This document shows, one piece after another, positions 38,415 to 47,745 of a stretch of 64,000 bases of DNA; positions within the stretch are counted from its first letter, which is position 1, and each line of letters opens with the position of its first letter. The DNA is from Chryseobacterium sp. Tr-659 (GTDB lineage Bacteria; Bacteroidota; Bacteroidia; Flavobacteriales; Weeksellaceae). Under the pieces are notes generated by a model. It was not told the DNA's origin and ran no database searches. It worked only from the letters and a program-made list of their open reading frames with translations. The DNA lies in NCBI RefSeq assembly GCF_011752975.1, contig NZ_VWWP01000003.1, positions 310,001 to 374,000 of the forward strand, read 5' to 3'. A program made the translations under genes and the position numbers.

Positions 38415-39293
38415 TTATTCAATCTTTTTAACCCCTTTAAATTGTTCTCTGAATTCCGTAGGGGTAGTTTTTTTGATGGATTTAAAAACTTTATTAAAAT
38501 TCGCGATATTATTGAATCCCGCTTCAAAAGCAATTTCAAAAACGGTGAGATTTTTTTCCATTAGCCAGCGGGCAGCATAACTGATCCTTATTTCATTAAG
38601 GTAATTGATAAATGTTTTGCCGGTTCTCTTTTTAATAAACCTGTTGAAGGTTACATTGCTCATATTTACCAGCGAAGCCACATCGTCCAGGGTGATTTTA
38701 TTTTCAAAATTTTTATGTACAAAATCATGAATAATCTTCATTTTATCATTATCTGCAAACGTTTCAAGCTCAATACTGTAAGAAGACAAAAGTGTTTTAT
38801 CTTCCGCAGTGGCCAATTCATTTAAAATCTTCATAATCTCTATAAAAGACTCAAAGCTGTTCATTTTTGACAGATTGAGAAACGAATCTTTTAGCTTTTC
38901 AGCGGTTTCCGTAGAGAAAAGAATTCCTCTTATGGAATCTTTCATCAGATTATTTATGGGCTTCAGGATATTTTTCTCCATTAAAGACTGATTAAAGAAG
39001 TCCTGATTAAATTGCACCGTAATTTCATGAGTCTTCCGGTTTTTGCATTTGTAATTGGCCCAGCAATGCGGCAAATTAGGCCCTACCAGTACCAACTCTA
39101 TATTCCCGATTTCTCCAGTGTGATCACCTATCATCCTTCGGTATCCTTTTCCTTTATAGATAAAATTAATTTCAATTTCCGGATGATAATGGTAGGGGAA
39201 ATCAAACGATGCTTTGATCCTGTCAAATACCAGAAAACTATCTTCAGGAGATAGTGGAGTTATTTCTCTGAGAATATTTTCTAATTCGTTCAT
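38415..39293 (-). CDS. AraC-family transcriptional regulator of the N-glycan locus
   Basis: This 292-residue protein has an N-terminal cupin sensing domain (FPYHYHPEIEINFIYKGKG; LVLVGPNLPHCW) and a C-terminal double helix-turn-helix (ITLDDVASLVNMSNVTFNRFIKKRTG; VFEIAFEAGFNNIANFNKVFK). It is the first gene of the minus-strand block and is 340 nt upstream of SusC, so it is the best candidate regulator of that operon. The cupin domain is the likely sugar sensor. Confidence 0.9.
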   Translation of the reverse strand: MNELENILREITPLSPEDSFLVFDRIKASFDFPYHYHPEIEINFIYKGKGYRRMIGDHTGEIGNIELVLVGPNLPHCWANYKCKNRKTHEITVQFNQDFFNQSLMEKNILKPINNLMKDSIRGILFSTETAEKLKDSFLNLSKMNSFESFIEIMKILNELATAEDKTLLSSYSIELETFADNDKMKIIHDFVHKNFENKITLDDVASLVNMSNVTFNRFIKKRTGKTFINYLNEIRISYAARWLMEKNLTVFEIAFEAGFNNIANFNKVFKSIKKTTPTEFREQFKGVKKIE

Positions 39294-39493
39294 ACAGGCA
39301 GTGCTGGAAAAAGGTTAATAATAAAGTTCACAGTACAAATATTTGTAAAATTGATAAAATAATATCAATGTAAAAGCATATTTGCATTTTTTTTCATCCC
39401 GATTCTTGATCTTAGTCGTAAGAAAAAACAAATCTCAGTAATTTAATCCGTTTGAAATCATGCTTTTTTGTATCTTTAAACTAAAGTTAAAGT

Positions 39494-40360
39494 ATGCCGC
39501 AACCGCTTATCTTTGAAGATCAATATAAAAGACTTGGATTGGAAATATTTTCAGAAAAAAATCTGGAAAACTTCAGCGGGGATCATTTTAAAACAGATAT
39601 CAAAGTTTTTTTTATTCCTTCAGGATATCAGCTAACGGTAGATTTTAATCATTATAAAACTCAAAAACCATCTCTGTTCTTTCTTACCAATCAGCATCTG
39701 AATTTACAAAAGGGGAAAGAAGAGTCTATGCTTCTGTATTATAACCGTGATTTCTATTGTATTCAAATTCATGATAAAGAGGTAGCTTGTGACGGACTTC
39801 TCTTTCATAATGTATTTGAAATTCCTTTTGTGGAACTGGATGCCCCGGAAACAATACGTATTAAAGAATTATTCAAAAATATTAAAGATGAGCTTGAATG
39901 GAAAGATTCTTCGGCAGAAGAAATGATCAGAACCTATGTAAAGCAGATCATTATCCGGGCTACCAGAAAATGGAAAAAACAGAATCTCGATAATGATATG
40001 GTCAGAATACCCGGTAGTGAACTCGATATTTTCAGGGATTTCAGCAGACATCTGGAAATCCATTTCAGAGAAAAGCATCATGTAGCAGATTATGCAGACC
40101 TGCTTCATCTTGCTCCAAAAACTCTGACCCATAAGTTTAAAAATTTAAATCTGGATTCTCCGAATCAGTTTATCATCAACAGAATTTTACTGGAAGCTAA
40201 AAGACTGCTCTATTATACGGATAAACCGGTGAAGGAGGTTGCATATGATCTCGGATATGAAGATCCGGCCTATTTCAACCGGCTTTTCACCAATAAAACA
40301 GGAAGTACTCCTGCTAATTTTAAGAAAAATTACTCTTCGGGAAAAAAGTACAATATTTAA
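39494..40360 (+). CDS. AraC-family transcriptional regulator
   Basis: This 288-residue protein has a poorly conserved N-terminal sensing region and a C-terminal AraC HTH (KHHVADYADLLHLAPKTLTHKFK; PVKEVAYDLGYEDPAYFNRLFTNKTG). It is transcribed divergently from the other AraC gene. The TATCTTTA at 39471-39478 is a plausible -7 box. It is 87 nt upstream of the OsmC gene, which has its own promoter; whether it regulates OsmC is unknown. Confidence 0.88.
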   Translation: MPQPLIFEDQYKRLGLEIFSEKNLENFSGDHFKTDIKVFFIPSGYQLTVDFNHYKTQKPSLFFLTNQHLNLQKGKEESMLLYYNRDFYCIQIHDKEVACDGLLFHNVFEIPFVELDAPETIRIKELFKNIKDELEWKDSSAEEMIRTYVKQIIIRATRKWKKQNLDNDMVRIPGSELDIFRDFSRHLEIHFREKHHVADYADLLHLAPKTLTHKFKNLNLDSPNQFIINRILLEAKRLLYYTDKPVKEVAYDLGYEDPAYFNRLFTNKTGSTPANFKKNYSSGKKYNI

Positions 40361-40373
40361 GTCTTTTTATCTA

Positions 40374-40404
40374 TTGAATCAGCTTTATTACCGACATATC
40401 TTTG
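40374..40404 (+). promoter_or_regulatory. Strong consensus promoter for OsmC
   Basis: TTG (40374-40376), a 20-nt spacer and TATCTTTG (40397-40404) match the Bacteroidetes housekeeping promoter. The start of transcription would be near 40411, 37 nt before the ATG. Confidence 0.7.
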
Positions 40405-40447
40405 TAACATCAAAAACAAACAATATTAAAATAAAAAAACAAACATT

Positions 40448-40867
40448 ATGAGACGTAACGCAACAGCCGTTTGGAACGGTACCATCAAAGAAGGTAAAGG
40501 ACATCTAACTACTCAGAGTACAACGCTTAACAATACTCAATATTCTTTCAACAGCCGTTTTGCTGATGGTGTGGGAACCAACCCTGAAGAATTGCTCGCC
40601 GCAGCACACGCCGGATGTTTTACAATGAAACTGGATGCAGAACTTTCACAGGCAGGATATAACCCCGAAGAGCTAAAAACCACCTCTGTGATTACCCTTG
40701 ATCCAAACATTGGAAAGATCACAAAATCCGAACTTACCTTAACAGCTAAGGTTCCGGGAATTTCTGAAGAAGAGTTTCAAAAATATGCAAAGATTGCTGA
40801 AGAAGGATGCCCGGTAAGCGCAGCGTTCAACTTTGAAATCACTTTGAATGCTACTTTGGAGCAGTAA
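40448..40867 (+). CDS. OsmC-family organic hydroperoxide reductase
   Basis: This 139-residue cytosolic protein has the two redox Cys of OsmC/Ohr: one in [16 protein letters not shown] and one in [14 protein letters not shown]. The [14 protein letters not shown] segment is diagnostic for OsmC. The family reduces organic hydroperoxides by a thiol mechanism. It stands alone under a strong promoter, between an AraC gene and the TetR gene. Confidence 0.93.
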   Translation: MRRNATAVWNGTIKEGKGHLTTQSTTLNNTQYSFNSRFADGVGTNPEELLAAAHAGCFTMKLDAELSQAGYNPEELKTTSVITLDPNIGKITKSELTLTAKVPGISEEEFQKYAKIAEEGCPVSAAFNFEITLNATLEQ

Positions 40868-40928
40868 AATATAAAAAATCACTATTAAATCTGGGTATAA
40901 TCGCAACTCAGATTTAATTTTCAAATAA

Positions 40929-40948
40929 AATATACCGAGTGGTATATT
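40929..40948 (+). promoter_or_regulatory. TetR operator palindrome
   Basis: AATATACC-GAGT-GGTATATT is a perfect 8-bp inverted repeat with a 4-nt centre, at the -33 position of the promoter of the TetR gene. This geometry is typical of TetR autoregulation. Confidence 0.75.
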
Positions 40949-40952
40949 TTTG

Positions 40953-40960
40953 TATATTTG
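40953..40960 (+). promoter_or_regulatory. -7 box of the TetR gene
   Basis: TATATTTG matches TAnnTTTG, 20 nt before the ATG at 40981 and 4 nt after the operator, so repressor binding would block polymerase. Confidence 0.65.
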
Positions 40961-40980
40961 CATTATTATTAAACACTTAA

Positions 40981-41586
40981 ATGTCAAAGGCAGAAAAAAC
41001 AAAGCAGCACATCATTGAGAAAACGGCTACTCTTTTTAATACAAAGGGCTATATCTCCACGTCGCTGTCAGACATTACCCAGGCAACCGGCTTAACTAAA
41101 GGGAGTATCTATGGAAATTTTGAAAATAAAGATGAAGTAGCTATTGAGGTATACAAATACAATGCTGCATTATTAAGCACAACACTCAGCCGGTCTTTCG
41201 GAGATGAATACCCCACATCACTGGATAAGCTCCACGCTTTTGTAAATTTTTACAGAAAAAACTGGCCTTATGTATTTTCGAATGGAGGATGTCCTTTAAT
41301 GAATGCCGCAACAGAAGCAGATGATTCTTTTCCTGCCTTGAAAAATCAGGTTAAAAACTCTTTTGAGTTATGGATGAAAAAAGTATCATCAGTTATTCAG
41401 CAAGGACAGAAAGACAGGGAAATCAATGAAAAAATTAATGCCGGAGAATATGCATCGATGTTCATTATGCTGATTGAAGGCGGAATATTGCTTTCAAAAA
41501 CCATGGGAGACCAAAGCTTTCTTAATAATGCCCTAGATAGAATTACTCAGATGATTGATCATGAATTAACCATTCTTCCATCATAA
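40981..41586 (+). CDS. TetR/AcrR-family repressor
   Basis: This 201-residue protein has an N-terminal TetR HTH (HIIEKTATLFNTKGYISTSLSDITQATGLTKGSIYGNFENKDE) and an all-helical C-terminal ligand domain with GGCPLMNAATEADDSFP. The C-terminal domain resembles TetR_C regulators that sense small electrophiles or acyl compounds. It is 10 nt upstream of a thiolase gene and probably controls itself and the thiolase through the palindrome at 40929-40948. Confidence 0.9.
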   Translation: MSKAEKTKQHIIEKTATLFNTKGYISTSLSDITQATGLTKGSIYGNFENKDEVAIEVYKYNAALLSTTLSRSFGDEYPTSLDKLHAFVNFYRKNWPYVFSNGGCPLMNAATEADDSFPALKNQVKNSFELWMKKVSSVIQQGQKDREINEKINAGEYASMFIMLIEGGILLSKTMGDQSFLNNALDRITQMIDHELTILPS

Positions 41587-41596
41587 ATTATACAAT

Positions 41597-42865
41597 ATGG
41601 AAACAAAAAAAGTGGCTATTGTAGGATACAACAGAATCCCTTTTGCCAGAATGAATACCGCTTATGCAGAGCAGGGAAATCAGGAGCTTTTATTGGCAGC
41701 TCTCAACGGACTTATTGACCGTTACCACCTGAAAGGTAAACGTCTTGGAGAAGTTGCCGGCGGTGCAGTCATTAAACATATTTCAGAAAGCAACCTCATC
41801 AGAGAAACCGTAATGAATACGAGCCTTGATCCGGCTACACCTGCATGTGATCTCCAGCAGGCATGTGATACGGGCATTGAAGCGGCAATATACATCGGAA
41901 ATAAAATAGCACTGGGACAAATTGAAAGTGGTATCGCTTGCGGCGTGGAAGCCATGAGCAACATCCCTTTTGAGTCTTCCCCCAGGTTAAGAAAAGCATT
42001 GCTTAAAGCCAATAAGGAAAAATCAGCATTCGGAAAGTTAAAACAACTTCTGAGCCCAAAGATAAAAGATTGGATGCCTATTCCTTACAAAGGTCAGGAG
42101 CCGAAAACAGGATTGGTGATGGGTGAGCATACTGAAATTACTGCAAAGTATTATAATATTCCGAGAGAAGAACAGGATGAACTTGCATTGAAAAGTCATC
42201 AAAATATGGCCCAGGCTTACGACGAAGGATTCTTCGATGACATGATCACTCCCGCTTTCGGTTTGGAAAAGGATAATAATCTGAGACGTGACAGCAGCAT
42301 GGAAAAGTTATCGCAACTGAAACCTGCTTTTGATAAACAGAATGGTACTTTAACGGCAGGAAATTCTACTCCTTTTACAGATGGAGCCTCTGCTGTTTTA
42401 TTAGCCAGTGAAGAATGGGCAAATGCTAATAATCTTCCTATTTTAGCTTATATCAGTTTTTCAGAGCTTGCTGGGATAGAATATGTTGAGAACAAACAGA
42501 ATCTACTCCTGGCTCCGGTTTTCGCAGCAGACAGAATGCTTAAAAAAGCAGGAATGAATTTATCAGACTTTGACTATTACGAAATTCACGAAGCCTTTGC
42601 AGCACAGGTTCTGGCAACAATAAAGATCTGGGAAAATGATGATCTGGCAAAAAAATTCGGGCTTGAAAAAGCACTGGGAAAAATTGACAGAACTAAGCTA
42701 AATGTAAAAGGGGGAAGTCTGGCTGCAGCACATCCATTTGCTGCAACAGGAGGAAGAATTATCGCCACATTAGCAAAATTACTCCATGAAAAAGGAAGCG
42801 GAAAAGGTTTTATATCTATTTGTGCAGCCCGTGGACAAGGAGTAACCATGATCTTGGAAAAATAA
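41597..42865 (+). CDS. fadI: Acetyl-CoA C-acyltransferase (thiolase)
   Basis: This 422-residue protein has the thiolase layout: nucleophile Cys in DLQQACDTGIEAA, ALGQIESGIACGVEAMSN, and the C-terminal GGSLAAAHPFAATGGR (catalytic His) and CAARGQGVTM (second Cys). Length and the QQACDTG motif fit the FadI-type degradative thiolases. It cleaves 3-ketoacyl-CoA or runs the reverse condensation. Repressor-linked expression suggests induction by a fatty or related acid. Confidence 0.9.
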   Translation: METKKVAIVGYNRIPFARMNTAYAEQGNQELLLAALNGLIDRYHLKGKRLGEVAGGAVIKHISESNLIRETVMNTSLDPATPACDLQQACDTGIEAAIYIGNKIALGQIESGIACGVEAMSNIPFESSPRLRKALLKANKEKSAFGKLKQLLSPKIKDWMPIPYKGQEPKTGLVMGEHTEITAKYYNIPREEQDELALKSHQNMAQAYDEGFFDDMITPAFGLEKDNNLRRDSSMEKLSQLKPAFDKQNGTLTAGNSTPFTDGASAVLLASEEWANANNLPILAYISFSELAGIEYVENKQNLLLAPVFAADRMLKKAGMNLSDFDYYEIHEAFAAQVLATIKIWENDDLAKKFGLEKALGKIDRTKLNVKGGSLAAAHPFAATGGRIIATLAKLLHEKGSGKGFISICAARGQGVTMILEK

Positions 42866-43069
42866 TAGTATAAAAGGAAAATATATCCAAAACACAAAAA
42901 TTCTTTTATTATGCAATAAATAATATGGCTGATTATTCGTCTACAGCGAAAGAAAAATGATAATATTGCAGTCGAAAACTTAGATGATAAAAGAAAGAAG
43001 AAAAATGGAGCATGGGTAAATAAGATTTATCACATGAAAGTCTAATCTATTTAAAATTAGTAACTAACT

Positions 43070-44311
43070 ATGAAGAGAGTTGTCATTACAGGATTAGGTG
43101 CTGTGACACCTTTGGGAAATAATGTTGAAGAATTTTGGCAAAACAGCATTAAAGGAATCAGTGGTGCCGGGTTGATTACCCATTTCGATACAGAAAAATT
43201 TAAGGTACATTTTGCCTGTGAGGTTAAAAATTTTGATCCTAAGCTACACCTGAATCATAACGAGATTAAAAGAAGTGACATGTTCACTCAATATGCAATG
43301 TATGCTTCTGCTGAAGCGGTGCAGGATTCCGGGCTGGAATTTGAAAAAATGGATCCTTTCGATACGGGCGTGATCTGGGGAACAGGCCAAGGCGGAATGT
43401 GGACATTCGAAAGTGAGGTAATGGATTTTGCAAAAGGTGATGGTACACCTCGTTTCAATCCGTTTTTCGTTCCGAAATTCATCGCTAATATGGCATCCGG
43501 AATGATTTCTATGAAATACGGACTTCAGGGTATCAATTATACCACAGTTTCTGCTTGTGCAACAGGAAATACTGCATTGATGGACGCTTTCAATTATATC
43601 CGCCTTGGAAAAGCGAAAGTAATCATCAGCGGCGGCTCTGAAGCGGCAATCACTCCGGCTTCAATCGGAGGATTCTCTATTATGAAGGCGATGTCTACAA
43701 GAAATGATGATTTTGCCACAGCCAGCCGTCCTTATGATGCGCAAAGAGATGGATTTGTAATGGGTGAAGGCGCGGGAGCTTTGATACTTGAAGAATATGA
43801 ACATGCTGTTGCCAGAGGGGCAAAAATTTATGCTGAGTTGGCAGGAGCTGCCATGACCGCAGATGCCTATCATATGACAGCACCCCATCCGGAAGGAGCA
43901 GGAGCGATCAAAGCAATGCAATTGGCAGTGAAAGAAGCGGGTGCTAATATGGAGGACATCGATTACATCAATCCGCATGCTACCTCAACACCGTTGGGAG
44001 ATCTTATTGAGTTAAAGGCCATCAACAATGCATTTAAAGGAAGTAAAAATCTTGATATCAGTGCTACAAAATCAATGACCGGGCATTTATTAGGTGCGGC
44101 AGGAGCTGTTGAAGCAATCCTTTCGATAAAAGCCATCCAACACAGTATTATTCCGCCTACCATCAATCTTCATAGTATTGATGAGAATATTCCTCAGGAT
44201 ATTAATATTGTCTTTGGAAAGGCAAAAGAGAAAAACATCAATTTTGCACTGAGCAATGCTTTTGGATTCGGGGGGCATAATGCAACCGTAGTCTTCAAGA
44301 AATTCAGTTAA
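43070..44311 (+). CDS. fabF: 3-oxoacyl-ACP synthase II
   Basis: This 413-residue protein has the KAS II features: MKRVVITGLGAVTPLGNN, active Cys in VSACATGNTA, catalytic His residues in INPHATSTPLGD and KSMTGHLLGAAG, and FGFGGHNATVVF. It extends fatty acyl-ACP by malonyl-ACP condensation. A second, operon-linked FabF usually sits with acpP in this group; the stand-alone location after a thiolase may mark a specialised copy. A 204-nt gap upstream shows nothing coding. Confidence 0.93.
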   Translation: MKRVVITGLGAVTPLGNNVEEFWQNSIKGISGAGLITHFDTEKFKVHFACEVKNFDPKLHLNHNEIKRSDMFTQYAMYASAEAVQDSGLEFEKMDPFDTGVIWGTGQGGMWTFESEVMDFAKGDGTPRFNPFFVPKFIANMASGMISMKYGLQGINYTTVSACATGNTALMDAFNYIRLGKAKVIISGGSEAAITPASIGGFSIMKAMSTRNDDFATASRPYDAQRDGFVMGEGAGALILEEYEHAVARGAKIYAELAGAAMTADAYHMTAPHPEGAGAIKAMQLAVKEAGANMEDIDYINPHATSTPLGDLIELKAINNAFKGSKNLDISATKSMTGHLLGAAGAVEAILSIKAIQHSIIPPTINLHSIDENIPQDINIVFGKAKEKNINFALSNAFGFGGHNATVVFKKFS

Positions 44312-44332
44312 TTTTAAAGTAAAGAATAATTT

Positions 44333-44367
44333 AAAAATCCTTGTTTACCATGTGGACAAGGATTTTT
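44333..44367 (+). terminator. Terminator after FabF
   Basis: A perfect 12-bp stem (AAAAATCCTTGT, ACAAGGATTTTT) with an 11-nt loop is followed by T residues. Confidence 0.88.
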
Positions 44368-44784
44368 TAGTTTATAAACTCCAAAAATTCACTAATGGTA
44401 ATCTCAAAAAGACTGATTATTTCATTCATTAATTCTCATATTTTTAAATAATAGCTCCTTATTTTTGAATAAATTCTTAAGCAAGACACTTATAATTATA
44501 AGGCTATCAACGTAACCCAACCCTTGTTTAAACGACTACATTACACCTAAAACTCAAATAATATTAATTTTATTTCAATAAATGGAAAATATTATTTATT
44601 TTTTACCAAAATACCATTTTACCACTCAATTACATTACTTTTATCAACTATAAAAGCGATTATTTTTATTTTAAAAATCACAAATAGAGTTAATTTAACT
44701 TAAATATGCTGTGGTTTCTGAAAAATAAAGAATAGTACTTTGAATTTTTATCAACATCAAATCAATCAAAATTTACACCTCAAC
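44368..44784. other. AT-rich non-coding gap
   Basis: This 417-nt stretch upstream of the metallophosphatase gene is very AT-rich, has no convincing open frame, RNA gene or repeat, and no clear TAnnTTTG box at the expected place. Its length suggests a regulated promoter or decayed sequence. Confidence 0.6.
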
Positions 44785-46458
44785 ATGAAAAAGAAATTGT
44801 ATGGTACCTTTATTATGGTATTCTTCCTGGCCATCAGCTGTCAGAACAATATTTTAGATGCTTCCTTACCTGAGTCTTCAGATAACGGGAACAATATCAA
44901 AAACCAAATGAAGCAGACGGCTCAGCTGCTGCTACCTAATTCCAGTTGGAAATATCTCGATAATGGCTCAAACCAGGGTACAGCCTGGCGCAGTTCTGCT
45001 TTCAATGACGACAGCTGGTCATCCGGAACGGGACAGTTCGGATTTGGCGATGGTGATGAGACCACCGTACTGCAATCGGGACATATTACCTATTATTTCA
45101 GAAAACATATTAATATTGCTGATGCAGCTTCTCTTCCTTCTTCCCTGACATTATCTATGATTCATGATGATGCTGCAGTTGTTTACATTAACGGAACGGA
45201 AGTTATACGGACAGCATTACTGCCACAATCGGGAACTATCAGTTATAATACCGGAACCAGCACTTATCTGCCGACAGCGCAGGAAAACAATTTTTTTAAT
45301 TATACTATTCCTTCATCACATTTTAAAACAGGAGATAACGTTATTGCTATAGAGGTACATAATCAAAATGCCAGCAGCAGTGATGTTTCATTTGACTGTA
45401 AAATTGCTGAAAGCCCTTCGCAAGATCCCGACGGCCCTTATGTATTTTTTCGCAACAACAGCTATATCGTGAAAAGTATTGACAGAGCACAGGGATTCAT
45501 TACCCAAACATTTCCCACACGAAGCCAGGTTGCACTAACCGTACAGCTGCCTGACGGGAATTCTTTTCCCCTAAGCCTGCAACCCCAGCTAGCAAACAGG
45601 GAGCAAGCAGAATATTCTACATTGCCGGGTAAATATTTTGCTACATCTGACATTGAAGGCGGCATCATGGGTTTTATATTAATGTTGCAAAAAGCCGGGG
45701 TTATTGATTCAAACTATAAATGGAGTTATGGCAACAGTCACTTATTTATTATGGGCGATGTTTTTGATCGCGGTCAATATGTAACACAATGCCTGTGGCT
45801 GATTTATAAACTAGAGCAGGAAGCCGCTGCAGCAGGAGGAAAAGTACATTTTATTTTGGGCAATCATGATATTATGAACCTCATTGGCGATTTCAGGTAT
45901 GTACACACGAAGTATACGGATAATATGCCGGTATTGGGAGAAACGTTAGCAACATTATATGATGCTAACAGTGAGCTCGGCAAGTGGCTGCGTAGTAAAA
46001 ATATGATTGAACGTGCCGGAAATACGTTATTTCTGCATGCCGGTATTAGTCCTGAAGTCGTAGCACTGAACCAGTCTGTTACCACACTTAATACATATGT
46101 AAATCCTGTCATCAATAAGACCTGCACATCTCCGGATTGCAAAACAGCTACCAGCAGCAGCTACGGATTGTACTGGTACCGGGGAATGGCCCAGCAGTCA
46201 CTTACACAAACACAAGTAAATTCAATTCTTTCTGCATTGGGTGCTGAGCGGGCTTTTATTGGCCACACCATCCTTGATAATAAGATTACGCTGCTTTATC
46301 AGACAAAAGTGGTAGATCTTGATATATCGCATGCCAACAATTATTTACAAGGATATATGGAAGGGGTTTATTATAATGGATGTTACTTTAAATTCCACAC
46401 TACTCAAACTCAAACTACTTATACACCGCTTATAGGAAGCAATTGTACACAACCTTAA
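44785..46458 (+). CDS. Metallophosphatase lipoprotein with N-terminal beta-sandwich domain
   Basis: The ATG at 44785 is chosen over an in-frame TTG at 44740 because it gives a lipoprotein signal (MKKKLYGTFIMVFFLAISC). The 557-residue product has a galactose-binding-like domain at about 50-220 (SSWKYLDNGSNQGTAWRSS; YFRKHI; VYINGTEVIR; AIEVHN). A PPP-like calcineurin phosphatase domain follows, with TSDIEGG, MGDVFDRG, LGNHDIM and LFLHAGIS metal ligands and FIGHTI. The first motif has SDIEG where most phosphatases have GDxHG, a variant common in Bacteroidetes proteins. It is predicted to act outside the inner membrane; substrate unknown. Confidence 0.85.
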   Translation: MKKKLYGTFIMVFFLAISCQNNILDASLPESSDNGNNIKNQMKQTAQLLLPNSSWKYLDNGSNQGTAWRSSAFNDDSWSSGTGQFGFGDGDETTVLQSGHITYYFRKHINIADAASLPSSLTLSMIHDDAAVVYINGTEVIRTALLPQSGTISYNTGTSTYLPTAQENNFFNYTIPSSHFKTGDNVIAIEVHNQNASSSDVSFDCKIAESPSQDPDGPYVFFRNNSYIVKSIDRAQGFITQTFPTRSQVALTVQLPDGNSFPLSLQPQLANREQAEYSTLPGKYFATSDIEGGIMGFILMLQKAGVIDSNYKWSYGNSHLFIMGDVFDRGQYVTQCLWLIYKLEQEAAAAGGKVHFILGNHDIMNLIGDFRYVHTKYTDNMPVLGETLATLYDANSELGKWLRSKNMIERAGNTLFLHAGISPEVVALNQSVTTLNTYVNPVINKTCTSPDCKTATSSSYGLYWYRGMAQQSLTQTQVNSILSALGAERAFIGHTILDNKITLLYQTKVVDLDISHANNYLQGYMEGVYYNGCYFKFHTTQTQTTYTPLIGSNCTQP

Positions 46459-46462
46459 ACAA

Positions 46463-46492
46463 AAAAGCTGTTTCAAAAATGAAACAGCTTTT
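46463..46492. terminator. Bidirectional terminator
   Basis: AAAAGCTGTTTCA (46463-46475) pairs perfectly with TGAAACAGCTTTT (46480-46492) around AAAA, between the convergent phosphatase and L,D-transpeptidase-like genes. Confidence 0.88.
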
Positions 46493-46495
46493 ACT

Positions 46496-47251
46496 TTATG
46501 CTTTTAACCATTCTGAGGAAGAAAGATAATTCTGATCGGGATAATAGATAAACAGACAATTTCTGCCTTTTATGGTATTAATAATCGGCTGTGTAAGCTC
46601 TCTTGGAACTGCGGGACATCCCCAGCTTCTTCCGATTCTTTTGTGCATTGCAGCAAAATCATCACTTACATAATTGGCTCCGTGCATTACAATAGCTCTT
46701 CTGTAAGCCGCATCATTAAATCCTTTATCCATTCCCAGTAATTTCAAAGAATATCCGTTGTCTCCCTGGTAGGTTGCATCCGTAATGTAAAATCCTAAGC
46801 TGCTCTGCAACGAACTTTCCTTGTTAGAAAAATTCGTCGCAAATTCTTCGCCTGTATTTTTACCATGGGCAACCAATGAGTTGAACAGTACTTTTTTGTC
46901 TTCAATATCTATTACCCAGAGTCTTTTGGTATTGGAAGACATAGAAAAATCGCAGATAGTTAATAAATGCGAGTCCTGGTTAAGCAATCCTGCTTTCTTT
47001 AAGTTTTCAAACCCGGTTAATGCTTTTGAGAACACTTCATAGTTCAGCTCATGCTCAGGGTCAAATGCAATTGATTGATACAATGCTTCTGATGAAGATA
47101 CCGTCACTGTATTCTTCTCAGATTTCACGTCAGTTACTTTTTCTGTTTTTGTTGTATTAACGTTTACATTCTTCATTGCCACTCTTGGAGAAATGTAGAA
47201 TGAAGTCGTCACCATGTAAACAAGGCCCAACACACTATAAAATCCTTTCAT
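46496..47251 (-). CDS. Murein L,D-transpeptidase catalytic-domain family protein
   Basis: This 251-residue protein has an N-terminal hydrophobic signal (FYSVLGLVYMVTTSFYIS) and a YkuD-like_2 catalytic domain. The motif IVMHGANYVSDDF carries the catalytic His and RIGRSWGCPAVP the nucleophile Cys. Such proteins are predicted to link or trim peptidoglycan in the periplasm. It is a single gene with its own -7 box at 47282-47289, facing the metallophosphatase. Confidence 0.9.
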   Translation of the reverse strand: MKGFYSVLGLVYMVTTSFYISPRVAMKNVNVNTTKTEKVTDVKSEKNTVTVSSSEALYQSIAFDPEHELNYEVFSKALTGFENLKKAGLLNQDSHLLTICDFSMSSNTKRLWVIDIEDKKVLFNSLVAHGKNTGEEFATNFSNKESSLQSSLGFYITDATYQGDNGYSLKLLGMDKGFNDAAYRRAIVMHGANYVSDDFAAMHKRIGRSWGCPAVPRELTQPIINTIKGRNCLFIYYPDQNYLSSSEWLKA

Positions 47252-47281
47252 TCAATAATATATAAATCCAAATTAGTGGGG

Positions 47282-47289
47282 CAAAATTA
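47282..47289 (-). promoter_or_regulatory. -7 box for the L,D-transpeptidase-like gene
   Basis: CAAAATTA is TAATTTTG on the minus strand, 31 nt before the ATG. A CAA (TTG on the minus strand) at 47305-47307 leaves a spacer of only 15 nt, shorter than usual. Confidence 0.45.
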
Positions 47290-47359
47290 TAAAAACATAA
47301 TTACCAAGGGGTTATAACTCAAAAAAGTTTAACGCTATTTAAGAAACTTTAACGGTAGG

Positions 47360-47737
47360 TTATCCATCTGTCTGATTATAAATATCTTCAAGCTTTTTCC
47401 AATAACTCCTATTTATAGGTTCATAAAACAGATAAATAAATTTGATGGCAAGAATATCCAGCTGACTTCTGGAATCCATCCACTTCATAATATTTTTAAC
47501 TAACCTCTTTTCATCAAATCCTGCCCACTCACCTGCGGGATCTAACAGATTGGAAAAAAGTACAGGAAAAACCTCGTATTTATCTATCTTTTTAATTTTC
47601 TCAAGACTAAATGGACTTTTAAGAAAAATATCTGCCATATACTGAAACTGCCATTCCTGAAGTTCTGTATCCAGATACAGGTCGGAAAGTGCATACCAAA
47701 CATTTCTTCTTTCTTCCGGAAATTCCAGTTCTTTCAT
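47360..47737 (-). CDS. Small hypothetical protein (DUF7079-like)
   Basis: This 125-residue soluble, helical protein contains ERRNVWYALSDLYLDTELQ and a C-terminal SYWKKLEDIYNQ. The N-terminal phrase resembles DUF7079 proteins as I remember them; function unknown. It follows the msrB gene by 8 nt on the same strand, so the two are probably co-transcribed. Confidence 0.7.
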   Translation of the reverse strand: MKELEFPEERRNVWYALSDLYLDTELQEWQFQYMADIFLKSPFSLEKIKKIDKYEVFPVLFSNLLDPAGEWAGFDEKRLVKNIMKWMDSRSQLDILAIKFIYLFYEPINRSYWKKLEDIYNQTDG

Positions 47738-47745
47738 AATAATGC

